Assembly (NCBI GenBank): GCA_936914905.1 | Contig: CAKZGI010000331.1 | Location: forward strand, 1-44,308 | Source: an uncultured Trichormus sp. | GTDB lineage: Bacteria > Cyanobacteriota > Cyanobacteriia > Cyanobacteriales > Nostocaceae | Reading direction: 5' to 3' | Length of the DNA stretch: 44,308 nt | Part shown: positions 25,389 through 34,767 of the stretch, in pieces | How positions within the stretch are numbered: position 1 is the first letter of the stretch | Layout of the letters: each line of letters starts with the position of its first letter | Notes under the pieces: generated by a model | Databases searched by the model: none | The model's input: the letters and a program-made list of their open reading frames with translations, nothing else | What the model was told of the DNA's origin: nothing | Program-made: the position numbers and the translations under genes

Positions 25389-26437
25389 TTATGTTTTCCG
25401 ATTACGAATTAATAAATATAGAAAATAAAAATATAGAAAATAAGGAGCGCCCACAGCAGCAGTAACGACTTTACAAGGAATTTCAATAGGTGCAAATAAA
25501 GTTATTCCTAATAAGTCTGCAAAAGTAACAATCATTCCTCCTAACAGTGCTGATGTGGGGATTAAACTTTGATGATTTGTACCTACTAACTGTCTGCCTA
25601 AATGGGGTGCAATCAAACCGACAAAACCGATCATTCCCGCAGTGGCTAGTCCTGCACCAGCGAAGGCTACTGCTACCAATAGCAGTAAACTACGCTGGAT
25701 TTCTACCGAAATTCCTAAACTTATAGCAACATCATCCCCTAAATTTAAGGCGTTCAAATGTCTTGCTAGTAATAAAGACATGGGTACAAAAATAATCAAC
25801 CAAGGTAAAAATGAAAATACTTATTCCCAGGTGCGTCCGTACACACTACCAGCTAACCATACCAAAGCATCACTAACGTTGTAAATGTCGCCGAAGGTAA
25901 TCATTAAACTGGTAAAGGCACTAGTGATCACAGATAAACCCACACCCATTAAAATTAATAAAATTGGCAAACTGCCATTATTCCAAGCTAACCAATAAAT
26001 TAAAACCGCCATCAAGAAAGTACTAAAAAAGGCTGATAAAGGCAAGGTGTAAACTGTTACAGAAGGAAATAAAACAATTACTGCAACTGCAGCGAGGCTT
26101 GCCCCAGCATTGATACCAATAGGACAGTTAAGGGATTCCGTGTTAAACCTTGAAAAATAGTACCAGAAATGGCCAGTGCCACTCCCACCATAAAAGCGAC
26201 AAGTGTACGAGGGAGACGCAGGGTGTTAATAACCAATAAATGGTCGGGATTTCCCGTATTTACACCCAATAAAGTTTTCATAATATCCACTGGTGAGATG
26301 GGATATTAACCCCTACGCACGTTCATTACCATTGCTACCCCAATCACTCCTAGTAAAAAAAACAGCATGACTGGTACACGCCGGTCTATACGAAAAGATA
26401 TCGCTGAGGAACGGATAACCAACCAATCAGCCTTCAT
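25389..26437 (-). pseudogene. FecCD-family iron-siderophore permease (FecD-like), decayed
   Basis: The start at 26435-26437 gives [20 protein letters not shown]. Landmarks are RLPRTLVAFMVGVALAISG then FQGLTRNPL, a frameshift near 26,080, ITFGDIYNVSDALVWLAGS, a TAA near 25821, and a long open stretch with [20 protein letters not shown], the coupling segment of BtuC/FecCD permeases. It is close to the family's usual 340 residues. A stop near 26,308 lies close to the N-terminus. The start overlaps the 3' end of the preceding chimeric gene by 4 bases, typical of translationally coupled permease pairs. Confidence 0.85.
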
Positions 26438-26754
26438 TTTTTCACCTTTGATTTAGCCAGGTAGACAAAAAAGGGAGCGCCAACCAGTGCTGTCATGACA
26501 CCTACAGGTAATTCCTGGAGTTTTAGGAGGACACGGGCAGAAATATCTGGATTCTTTCGTAGTGTATCAATTGTACTTACCACATTATTCTGACGATAGA
26601 GATTCAAGACATTTCTGAATACCAGTTGCTGACGGGTACTGATTGTTACCCAAAACTTAATACGTTCAACAATTAACCATACCGCCAATACAGAAGATAG
26701 TAGCAGCGGCTACATCACCACACCACCTGCTGTAAACAGATTTTTGATATCCAT
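26434..26754 (-). pseudogene. Deletion chimera: ExbB N-terminus joined to FecC-type permease C-terminus
   Basis: From ATG 26752-26754 the protein begins MDIKNLFTAGGVVM, a stop (TAG for Trp, 26711-26713), [20 protein letters not shown] and [18 protein letters not shown]: the first membrane helix and following segment of cyanobacterial MotA/TolQ/ExbB proton channels. After about codon 68 it changes to [20 protein letters not shown] and [14 protein letters not shown], the C-terminus of a FecCD permease. The join keeps the frame open to 26434. It is best explained by one deletion that removed the rest of exbB, whatever lay between, and most of fecC. The ExbB part would have powered TonB; the permease would have paired with the FecD-like gene. 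Confidence 0.8.
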
Positions 26755-27038
26755 GTCCGATTTTGAAGCCCTTGGTAGTAGATTTCCTAACTAGTTCAGC
26801 AACTATAGCTGCTATAAGTTCTCAATTCAAATTAGAGCAAATGAGAATATCTATTAATCTTTTGTGACATCTTCGGAAATAGATACAGTCTATCCTGTAG
26901 TCAGAATCGCTGTAATTACTTGCTGGTAAGAGATTATGGCTAACATTCACAAATACAAAAGCTCAAATTGATTAATTGACATTGACATATAATTTCTTTT
27001 AATCTTCTAGAGTTACTAAAAATAGATAGCAATAAATT

Positions 27039-28258
27039 ATGAGCTTTTCTAGTACAGCCCTAGAGCAGCGAGAAAAAGAATTAAAGACACTGATAACCTT
27101 TTTAACCTATAGTTTGATTGGCTCGTTGACTCTACATATTGGGTTGCTGGCTTCTGGTATTGGTAATCTAGTCACGAAAGTGCCGCTCAAACCTTTACCT
27201 TCGATTACAAAGGAAAGTGTCTCACCAAAAAAAGTAGATACTCAGCCTCAAGAAGTTTCTTCGTCAAAAGATACTGCTGTTAAACCCTTATCTACTGAAA
27301 CAACTGCCGTTCAACCATCTTCAGAATCCAGTTCTAATCTCAGTCAGTTGTTGGCAGGAATTAGAGATGGGAGAGCAAATCCAGAAAGTTTCTCAAGCGT
27401 CTCAAGCTTCTTCCGGTGGTGGTGGAAATTCCGTAGGAATATCTAACTAACTAATCAGGACTTCCTGATAATGGTGGTAGTGGTAGTGGTAGTGGTAGTG
27501 GTAGTGGTAGTGGTTCACAAGTTCCAACTGCACCTACACCTCCCAAAGTAGGTACTAACTCTCATAGTGGCAATGGACGTGCTACTTGTCGGGAGTGCAA
27601 TACAAATTATCCAGATTGGGCGAAGAGAAGAGGTATAGAGAGCAGGCTTGAAGTGGCTGTTGATACGGATGATAATGGTAATATTACTAACGTCCGGTTG
27701 TTGAGATCCAGTGGTAACGAGAAATTGGATGCAGAACATTTAGAACGAGCGCAAAAATGGAAACTCAAACCCAGTTAAGGGGGTAGACAACGTGTAAGTG
27801 TTGGGACTGAATATGTGATCGCTGGTTCTCAACGATATCGCCAAATACAAGAATGCAAGAAACAAAGAGAATCAGAACAAAGAAACGCTGAATCTACTAA
27901 CGCTGAAACCCCAAGAGCCAGGAGAAGATTGATAACATCCGTTAGTGAAAATATTCCTAAGGAATCAACTACAGCAACTAGAAGAATTCGTCGTCGTAGA
28001 AATGTAGCAGCATCAACGGAATCTGCTTCCACTCCATCAACAAATAGAGGATAGCATTTACGAGAAGCTCTCAGAAGAAGAAGAACAGATCAAACAGCAA
28101 CTAATACTGCTTCATCTTCAGGAGAGACAAGGAAAAGAAGACGAAGATGGGAAATCACTCCAGCTTCCTCAGCCAGTACCAACAATGAAAGTACTCCTAA
28201 ATCTACCAGACGGCGGCGACGTTTGGAACAACCTGCTTCTTCCGAGCAAAATCAATAA
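27039..28258 (+). pseudogene. TonB-family energy transducer with Gly-Ser linker and Arg-rich tail, decayed
   Basis: ATG 27039 starts a cytoplasmic segment and a single helix (LITFLTYSLIGSLTLHIGLL), then a Pro/Ser/Thr-rich periplasmic spacer. Frameshifts near 27390 and 27470 surround a (Gly-Ser)n linker. The C-terminal TonB domain reads LEVAVDTDDNGNITNVRLL, then a stop for a residue after KWKLKPS at about 27776, then RVSVGTEYVI. About 150 residues of Arg/Ser/Thr-rich sequence follow to TAA 28256-28258, with a further TAG near 28052. TonB transmits proton-motive force from ExbB/ExbD to outer-membrane receptors. It is divergent from the exbB-derived gene, so the 285 bp between them held both promoters. 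Confidence 0.8.
27476..27511 (+). repeat. Six tandem GGTAGT hexamers (Gly-Ser linker)
   Basis: Six perfect GGTAGT units followed by GGT encode a Gly-Ser run in the TonB-type pseudogene. Tandem hexamers expand and shrink by slippage without breaking frame. Confidence 0.9.
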
Positions 28259-28428
28259 CCATCTCCATCAAGTAATTAATTCATAAATTTGATACAGGTT
28301 TTATTTTAGTTTGGTGGGATATGGGGAAGGGGAAAAGTACTCAGGTTTACCGTTTAACACTTCCCCCTTCCCCAAACTAATTGACAACTTCCAGACTCAC
28401 AAAGCGAGTAATGTTCAAAGTTTCAAAT

Positions 28429-29391
28429 TTAAACCAACGTCAAATCAGGATACTCAGCAAATAGATCATCAGAAGTCAAAGTATCTCCTTCTGCTTGGGG
28501 AGTCCACAAAACTTCAATTGCTACAACTTGCTCACCGGGAAGACTACCAATTTGTCGCAAAGCTTGACGCAATTCGTCACTGCTGTTAATTTTTCCAATT
28601 GCAAATTTACCCAAAGTTGCAGCTAGTAAGGTGACAACAATATATTCTCCAGGCCCTTCACTAATAAGATGGGTAGGGTTATCTACATCACCTGCTAATT
28701 GTTTAGCCAGAACAGATTTTAGCTGGTTGTTAACGTTGGATAGGGTTTCTTCCCTAAATTTGCTGCGTTCAGCTAATGATAAGTGGTTAAATTGAGATTC
28801 TGCTGAGTTTAATTTTGCCTGTTGTGTACTACCACCTGCATATACCCAATATTCAGGATGACGCAATAAAGCTAAACTCACTTGTTGTAAAATTTCTGCT
28901 TTCCCTTCTGGAGAGTTGGTATCAGCTTTTTCAGCTATTTGGTTGAGTTCGGTTTGTAACTCTCTCGCTTGTGCTAACAAACCAACTTGTAAGCTAGTAA
29001 CAGAAACTTCGGGGTTACTACCATAACCTACATCTTCAGTTTGTTCACTGGTGACACGACGAAAAGATTGGACTAAAAAGTTAGCGATCACTAAGAAGAT
29101 TAAAATCGTAAACACACCACCAAAGCCACCCCCAATACCCCAAACAGGAATCAAGAACGGAAAACCAAAACCACCACCACCAGGATAATAACCCCCACCA
29201 CTAGGAGGTCCGTAGGTGCGTGGTGTGTAAGTGCGGGTAGATGGCATTCTAAAAGAACCGCCACCAATTCGTCCACCTGTACGCGCTGCTAAAGCACCAT
29301 CAGCATTACCCAAAGCCAGGGCTAACACCAGACTGAGGACAACAGAGATTTTTAACAGCGGCTTGAGTGTCTGTTGTATCTTTTTACACAT
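28429..29391 (-). CDS. DUF1517 domain-containing membrane protein
   Basis: The 320-residue ORF is intact. It has a basic N-terminus (MCKKIQQTLKPLLK), a hydrophobic signal or anchor ending near ADGALAA, a Gly/Arg/Tyr/Pro-rich low-complexity stretch (residues about 38-75), a hydrophobic helix (GGVFTILIFLVIANFLVQSF) and a soluble C-terminal domain with LLRHPEYWVYAGG and ISEGPGEYIVVTLLAATLGK. This layout is typical of DUF1517 proteins in cyanobacteria and chloroplasts, whose function is unclear. It converges with the tonB-type pseudogene. Between them, 28,310-28,380 holds a GGGGAAGGGGA / TCCCCCTTCCCC pair that could fold as a shared terminator. Confidence 0.88.
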   Translation of the reverse strand: MCKKIQQTLKPLLKISVVLSLVLALALGNADGALAARTGGRIGGGSFRMPSTRTYTPRTYGPPSGGGYYPGGGGFGFPFLIPVWGIGGGFGGVFTILIFLVIANFLVQSFRRVTSEQTEDVGYGSNPEVSVTSLQVGLLAQARELQTELNQIAEKADTNSPEGKAEILQQVSLALLRHPEYWVYAGGSTQQAKLNSAESQFNHLSLAERSKFREETLSNVNNQLKSVLAKQLAGDVDNPTHLISEGPGEYIVVTLLAATLGKFAIGKINSSDELRQALRQIGSLPGEQVVAIEVLWTPQAEGDTLTSDDLFAEYPDLTLV

Positions 29392-30361
29392 AAATCTTCA
29401 CAAGAGAACACTATTTTTAAGATTTCTCCCCCACTGCTAGGAGTTTAACAACGTAGGAGACACCACCAACTACAAGCAAATACATTTGAGATTCTTATAC
29501 CCATTGGAACAAAGAAAGAGACAGATGATAAAGATGAAAAGGTTACATAACAACAGTTTCACCATTCAAAGTCGAAAATCATAAATCCAAAATGGTATTA
29601 GTTATATATTCAATATACCGTGTCTTATCTTGGGTTGGCAGTGAACATAGGGGGGATTTCTTGCGTTGATAACCGTACCGTAAAACATCTTTGCAAGTGC
29701 AGAACTTTGGAATAAGTATTATTACTTAATAATAAATATTAACTCAGTATTACTACATAAATATTAGTACACTACAATTCTGAGGTCTGATTACGCAAGT
29801 TATCACAACAAAATTTTTCTTACCGTGATTATTTTTTTCCCAATTAAGAAAGAAACCCTAGCAAAGTTGGGCAGGGTGTTAAAGTTATTATGGCAGTGAT
29901 TACTATAATTAGTAATACTATTTGTATCTTAAGCAATACAGAAATTCAAAAATGTAAAAAATGAGCTAATAGTCATCATCAATTAGTTATAAATCTCCTT
30001 AATTTAGGTATCAAATTGCAGATTTATTTTGGCATTTTGGCATGAATGTTTATGACTTTAAAGCTATAGTATTGGAGGGAATAGATTTACTAATGACATC
30101 AGCATTATCCTCATGAATTGCTGGATAACACTCCGATAATATCAGACCTTCATTTCTAATGTGATGTATTAGCCTCATTTAAATCCACATTCAGGCTGAA
30201 GTGAATTTCTTGTATACATCAAAATCATTCCAACTTTATAAAAATCTGACTACATTTTCTCACAGCCTATCTGTTTAAGATTACAAAATATCCCATTTCA
30301 AATCTCACAAAAAATATTAACAATCAATTCGAGAATTTGAAGTTTATTTAGAACCTGAATT
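29392..30361. other. Intergenic region, 970 bp
   Basis: AT-rich DNA between divergent genes (DUF1517 on minus, glycosyltransferase on plus). I see no open frame with family signatures, RNA gene or clear inverted repeat. It should contain promoters for both flanking genes, but no box stands out enough to call. Confidence 0.6.
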
Positions 30362-31597
30362 ATGGAACATATTTCACAAATAGGGACACATATTAGGGAG
30401 AAAACTGCTTATCCAGATATCCTTGTTATCTCCCGTATATTTCAGCCACAAGAAGCTGTCATTGGAGAATATATCTATAATCGCTGTTTACAAGACCCAG
30501 AAAGAGTAATCGTCCTAGCCGCTAGTTGTTTAGGAGATAAAATATTTGATAAATCTCAAAATTTTCCTGTTTATCGTTGGCCTAACTTTAGTTTCTGGAC
30601 TAGTACATTATTGACTAGATTAGTGAAGCCCATATTCAATATTGTTGGCTCGGTATTACTAGCCATAAAACTTTATTTTCGTTATCATTACCGCTACATT
30701 GAATGGTGTCATGGTTACGATTTCCCCGCCTTACTCCTACTAAGTTATATCTTACCCATTCGCTTTTTTATCTACCTCCATGGTAATGATTTAGTTAGTA
30801 ATTTACGTAATCCCTTGTGGCGATCGCTATTTAAACTTACCCTCAAACGAGCCGAAGGAATTGTTTGCAACAGTTCCTATATTCGAGATACTTTAAGAAA
30901 AAACTTTCGCCTAGATACTCCTACTCATGTAATTAACCCAGTAGTAAGACCAGAAAAATTTGGTACTCCTACCAGTCTCAGTCATATGGATGATTTACGT
31001 ATCCGGTTACGTCAAGCCTATAATATTTCTGAAACAGCTATTCTGATTCTTTCTGTTGGTAGATTAGTTCAACATAAAAGCTTTGACCGCATCATAGATA
31101 ACATCCCTTTACTATTAACTATAGGCATAGATGTCCATTACATAATTTGTGGCACCGGACCTTGTGAACAACAACTAAAATCCCAAGCCCAATGCTTGCG
31201 GGTAGACAAACGAGTACACTTTGCAGGCCATGTACCAGAACGAGAATTAGCCGGTTATTATGTAGCCTGTGACATTTTCGCCATGCTAACTTTGTGGGAA
31301 GACAAAGATAAAAGTATAGATAACTTTGGCATGGTTTACTTAGAAGCAGAATACTTTGGTAAGCCCATAATTGCCTCTCGTTTAGGGAGTATTTTAGATG
31401 CAGTTCACCATGAAGAAAATGGCCTGTTGGTAAATCCTAATTCCGGCTATGCCGTTTTGCAAGCTTTCAAACGGTTATGTAAAGACAAACAACTAAGAGA
31501 AAAACTCGGTCGTCAAGGACAAGAATTTGCCAACCGGAAAACATATCACCGTTGGCTATATAATCCAGAGTCTCGTTATTCTTGTTTATTGAATTAG
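30362..31597 (+). CDS. Glycosyltransferase family 4
   Basis: The 411-residue protein transfers a sugar from a nucleotide donor with retention (GT4 family, GT-B fold). The N-terminal half shows DILVISRIFQPQEAVIGEY and FIYLHGNDLVSNLRNP. The donor domain has ILSVGRLVQHKSFDRIID, YIICGTGPCEQQL, RVHFAGHVPERELAGYY, and the E-x7-E-like segment NFGMVYLEAEYFGKPIIASR followed by NGLLVNP. The gene is intact and isolated. The sugar and acceptor cannot be told; a polysaccharide or envelope role is likely. ATG 30362 is the first start after upstream stops and gives a full-length protein. Confidence 0.88.
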   Translation: MEHISQIGTHIREKTAYPDILVISRIFQPQEAVIGEYIYNRCLQDPERVIVLAASCLGDKIFDKSQNFPVYRWPNFSFWTSTLLTRLVKPIFNIVGSVLLAIKLYFRYHYRYIEWCHGYDFPALLLLSYILPIRFFIYLHGNDLVSNLRNPLWRSLFKLTLKRAEGIVCNSSYIRDTLRKNFRLDTPTHVINPVVRPEKFGTPTSLSHMDDLRIRLRQAYNISETAILILSVGRLVQHKSFDRIIDNIPLLLTIGIDVHYIICGTGPCEQQLKSQAQCLRVDKRVHFAGHVPERELAGYYVACDIFAMLTLWEDKDKSIDNFGMVYLEAEYFGKPIIASRLGSILDAVHHEENGLLVNPNSGYAVLQAFKRLCKDKQLREKLGRQGQEFANRKTYHRWLYNPESRYSCLLN

Positions 31598-31627
31598 AGC
31601 GTAGTTATCAGCTTACCATTCAAAGAG

Positions 31628-31796
31628 TAGACCTCTTGTACAATTAATTTTATGTTATAATGGGGCTTGGTCTTTGTTCTAGCCAAAAGTTAGAGTTACA
31701 CGGTTATGTTTGAATTAGCGAGGGCAAAGAACACCAAAAATACATAAAATCTAAAACTCTCTATCATACCACAGAAACAATTTTGCAAGAGGTCTA
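31628..31796. mobile_element. Small non-coding element with TAGACCTCTTG terminal inverted repeats
   Basis: The left end TAGACCTCTTGTACAA (31628-31643) and right end TTTTGCAAGAGGTCTA (31781-31796) are inverted copies with three differences. The 169 bp between have no coding capacity. Ends of this type resemble IS5/IS1031-group elements, so a MITE derived from one is likely. It starts 31 bp after the glycosyltransferase stop. Confidence 0.55.
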
Positions 31797-32119
31797 TTTT
31801 TTAGAGCTATCCTTCTTGAGGATTAGGATATAAATATTTTCAATTATTTAGGTGTATAATTCTAGGCAGTTTTATATTGAAAAGGAAATAGAGGAATCCT
31901 CTTTGATTTTTGAAAAGACTCAGTATACCTTCGGGCTTTAATAGTTTTCGGAGATGTCCACTGGTGTGACAGGAATCAAAATTATCCAAGCGATAATTCC
32001 AGGAGAAAGAAGCCCAAAGGTTTTGCCTACTGATCGAGATCGGCGTGTTAAAAGTGCCAAAAATTTTGTCTCTTGGCTAGGTTTATGTCCTGGTAGTCGT
32101 ATTAGTGGTAGTAAATTTC

Positions 32120-32227
32120 TTACTCCCTTCCCAGTATGAAATTACGGGTGTGGGATTCCACATTACGCAGAAGCATTATCCCTCTACCCTATTACTATGA
32201 CCTTATTCTTTTAGTGGGAAGGGAGTA
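32120..32227. mobile_element. 108-bp MITE nested in the IS110 remnant
   Basis: TACTCCCTTCCCAGTA (32120-32135) and TAGTGGGAAGGGAGTA (32212-32227) are inverted copies with one mismatch, and the enclosed DNA is non-coding. Transposase reading stops at GSKFL on the left and resumes with SKTRQVV on the right, which shows insertion. TA at the ends may be the duplicated dinucleotide. Confidence 0.7.
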
Positions 32228-32249
32228 GTTCTAAAACCCGTCAAGTTGT

Positions 32250-32372
32250 GAGGCAGCGAGGTCTTCGGGAGGCAGTCCGTTGGGCGGCGCGTACATGGAG
32301 GAACTGCCGTGGTTTCCCCCATGTAGGCGCTTCCCCTTCCCGCAGGGTCTGACTGCTTAACCCGAAGGCTTC
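32250..32372. repeat. GC-rich interspersed repeat inserted in the IS110 remnant
   Basis: About 120 bp are much richer in G+C than the surroundings, with segments such as GGAGGCAGTCCGTTGGGCGG and GGCGCTTCCCCTTCCCGCAG. They interrupt transposase coding after RQVV. The wording resembles interspersed repeats common in Nostocales intergenic DNA; I cannot test copy number here. Confidence 0.4.
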
Positions 32373-32849
32373 ATCCTGCTGTCACTGCTTTTCGGGTTGA
32401 AGTTCGGGTTGAAGTTCTTTCCTGAATTCTTTCCCAATCTGCTATTGGCACTTTCTATAGTCGTCAAAAAGCTCAACTTGGCGCTCCCAAGGCGATAACT
32501 GCTACTGCTCATAAATTAGCTCGTCTTTTTTATTACCTGTAGTCTACTAATGAGGTTTATCAATACCCTAGTGCTGATTATTACGAACAAAAGCATAAGC
32601 AGCGTATGATTCATAACCTCAAGAGATCCGCTTACAAACTTGGTTGAGATCTATATCGTTATCGTTCACCCTAGAGCACAAGAAGTTTCTTAGAAGAAAT
32701 CCGGGCTAAACAGATAATTTTCCTTAACTGAACCGTATTGACCTAAAGCCCTCTTTCTGCAAGGCATCTGAAAGTTTCTCAAAAAATTTTTCTTAAGCCC
32801 TTGCTAAATCTAAAACCTGCTGCTACTATTGTAAAAAGTAGGACAAAAC

Positions 32850-32935
32850 GGGTCGGTGTCCGAGTGGTTAATGGAGACGGACTGTAAATCCGTTGGTTTA
32901 CGCCTACGCTGGTTCAAATCCAGCCCGGCCCACCA
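32850..32935 (+). tRNA. tRNA-Tyr (anticodon GTA)
   Basis: The acceptor arms GGGTCGG and CCGGCCC pair. The anticodon loop is CTGTAAA with GTA, a long variable arm follows, the T-loop is GGTTCAAATCC, and the 3' CCA is encoded (32933-32935). At 86 nt it is a typical class II tRNA-Tyr. The tRNA-Thr gene lies 88 bp downstream on the same strand. Confidence 0.95.
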
Positions 32936-33023
32936 CTTCTAGAGATGTGAGTTACAATAGCTGAGTGACGAGTAAACTTCTCAGCTTTGTAACTTATAAC
33001 TCACAAACCAAATCCAAATTTAT

Positions 33024-33095
33024 GCCCGTGTGGCTCAGTGGTAGAGCACACCCTTGGTAAGGGTGAGGTCACGAGTTCAATCCTCGTCACGGGCT
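33024..33095 (+). tRNA. tRNA-Thr (anticodon GGT)
   Basis: The acceptor arms GCCCGTG and CACGGGC pair, followed by discriminator T. The D-arm contains GCTCAGTGGTAGAGC, the anticodon loop TTGGTAA reads GGT, and the T-arm is GAGTTCAATCCTC. Its length is 72 nt and no CCA is encoded. Confidence 0.95.
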
Positions 33096-33309
33096 TTCTG
33101 ATGAAAGTGTTGCTATAACAGGCGTATGGAGGTTATAGGCTGATTCTAGAAATACCCTTGTACTTGCTTAAGTGCTAAATTATACAAATTTTGTACCATT
33201 GGAGGAAGATAGAGATTTTAATTAATAATTTTTTATTTTGCTATCACCTGGATATTTTGAGATTTTGCTTATAGTCCATGAGGTGGTGGGTGTGTGTGGG
33301 TAGGTAAAA

Positions 33310-33582
33310 TTGAAAATGTACTATTCGCTGTCCCGTTGCAGTCAGCATTCATGTAGAAATTATTCGCTGTACGATACAAGTCTCGCTGAACATTGTGAAA
33401 AAGGTCGTCAAGTAATTATTGTTGGTGCAACTGGGAAGATTAAGAAACGGTTGGAAAACTTGGGAGTTTTAAGGTTAAACCAGATAAAACCTCATTTGTT
33501 TGTAATTTTGATGATCGCTTTACCAAGCTTTGAGATTAAAATTCAAGCAAGGTCGAAAGACATGGAGAATCCTGAAATTTAA
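33310..33582 (+). pseudogene. Possible STAS-like domain fragment
   Basis: The open frame contains DTSLAEHCEKGRQVIIVGAT followed by GKIKKRLENLGVL, which resembles the C-terminal STAS domain of SulP-type anion transporters. The N-terminal part and the sequence after LENLGVL do not fit, so this is probably the tail of a lost gene. It ends 19 bp before the lipid kinase start. Confidence 0.3.
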
Positions 33583-33601
33583 ACTACAAAAGATACGCCC
33601 C

Positions 33602-34477
33602 ATGAATCCCCGCGCTCTGCTGTTAGTAAATCATCATTCTCGGCAAGGAAAAGAACGTCTCTTGGCTGCTATTCGTTGTTTGGAGGCGCTGGGTTTTAAT
33701 GTGATTGAAGAGTCTACAGATAATCCTGAAGATTTGGGTGATGTTATTAAGCGATACCAGCAGGAAATTGATTTGGTAATTGTTGGTGGAGGAGATGGTA
33801 CTCTTAATGCTGCTGTCGATGCCATAGTTGATACTCAGTTACCTTTGGGTATTTTACCTTTGGGAACTGCTAATGATTTGGCTAGAACTTTAGGTATTCC
33901 TCATTATTTACCAGAAGCGTGTCAAATTATTGCTGGTGGACAGTTGCGACGTATTGATTTGGGTTGGGTAAATGGCAAGTATTTTTTCAATGTTGCTAGT
34001 CTGGGTTTGAGTGTAAAAATTACTCAAAAATTAACTAAAGAGGTGAAACGCCATTGGGGAATATTTGCTTATGCGGCAGCTGCTTTGCAGGTGATTTGGA
34101 AATCTCGTCCTTTTAGTGCAGAAATTCGCACAAATGGCGAATCATTTCACGTCAAGACTGTACAAATTGCTGTGGGGAATGGGCGGTATTATGGTGGTGG
34201 GATGGCTGTATTTCATGATGCGTCTATAGATGACCAACGATTGGATCTTTATAGTTTAGAAATTAACCACTGGTGGCAAATCATACCGTTATTGCCTGCT
34301 ATACGTCAAGGTAGACATATTCATTGGCGGAGTGTTAGGGCTATCCAAAGTCAAGAAATTGAGATTTATACTAGTAGACCCTATCCTATTAATACAGATG
34401 GGGAAATTACTAGGTGTACTCCGGCTGTGTTTCGGGTGATGCCCAGGGCTATCAGTGTTTTAGTCCCTCCTTTATAA
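33602..34477 (+). CDS. Diacylglycerol kinase-like lipid kinase (YegS/BmrU family)
   Basis: The 291-residue intact protein has the DAGK catalytic signature: LVIVGGGDGTLNAAVDAI, then LPLGILPLGTANDLARTLGI. A C-terminal beta-rich domain carries FFNVASLGLS, QIAVGNGRYYGGGMAV, and INTDGEI near the end. The family phosphorylates lipids such as diacylglycerol using ATP. I chose ATG 33602 (MNPRALLLVNHHSRQGKE), because the first strand and ATP-binding NHHS begin there; a longer in-frame start at 33530 adds residues unlike the family. exoD starts 38 bp downstream. Confidence 0.88.
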   Translation: MNPRALLLVNHHSRQGKERLLAAIRCLEALGFNVIEESTDNPEDLGDVIKRYQQEIDLVIVGGGDGTLNAAVDAIVDTQLPLGILPLGTANDLARTLGIPHYLPEACQIIAGGQLRRIDLGWVNGKYFFNVASLGLSVKITQKLTKEVKRHWGIFAYAAAALQVIWKSRPFSAEIRTNGESFHVKTVQIAVGNGRYYGGGMAVFHDASIDDQRLDLYSLEINHWWQIIPLLPAIRQGRHIHWRSVRAIQSQEIEIYTSRPYPINTDGEITRCTPAVFRVMPRAISVLVPPL

Positions 34478-34767
34478 TGAGTGTAATGTGGCAATTCCTA
34501 TAAAGTAGCACGACAATGAATTTGAGGTTTTCTCAAGATATTCAGTCTTTACTGCAACGTTTAGCCGAACAGCCACTAACTCTGGGTGATATTTTGGGGC
34601 AAACTTCAGAACGGAGTTTTAGTGTAGTAATTGCATTATTGGTTTTACCTTTTCTGTTCCCTATGCCCCCAGGTTTAACTGGGCCTTTTGGGGCTGCTTG
34701 CTTGCTGTTATCTGTACAGATGCTTTTACGCAGGAGATCGCCTTGGATTCCTAAAAAAATCGCTAAG

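Larger units (their letters stand above)
31954..32670 (+). pseudogene. IS110-family transposase remnant
   Basis: Pieces of an IS110/IS116-type transposase occur in order: TGVTGIKIIQAIIPGERSP near 31960, FVSWLGLCPGSRISGSK near 32072, SKTRQVV near 32230, then SRQKAQLGAPKAITATAHKL near 32460 and YYEQKHKQRMIHNLKRSAYK near 32580. The part between the first two pieces (roughly two hundred residues in the family) is deleted. A 108-bp MITE and a GC-rich repeat are inserted in the rest, and a 12-base tandem duplication (CGGGTTGAAGTT) lies near 32394-32417. It is clearly inactive. Confidence 0.8.

Noticed and set aside
26839-26855. A Fur-box-like sequence (AAATGAGAATATCTATT) between exbB and tonB
   Set aside because: Its position is right, but the palindrome matches poorly when reversed, and AT-rich DNA gives many such hits. 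Not strong enough to call.
27472-27514. The GGTAGT tract as a CRISPR or regulatory array
   Set aside because: The units are contiguous without spacers and encode Gly-Ser inside a TonB-like frame.
33530-33601. A longer start for the lipid kinase
   Set aside because: The extra 24 residues are basic and unlike the family. MNPRALLLVN at 33602 is the natural first strand.
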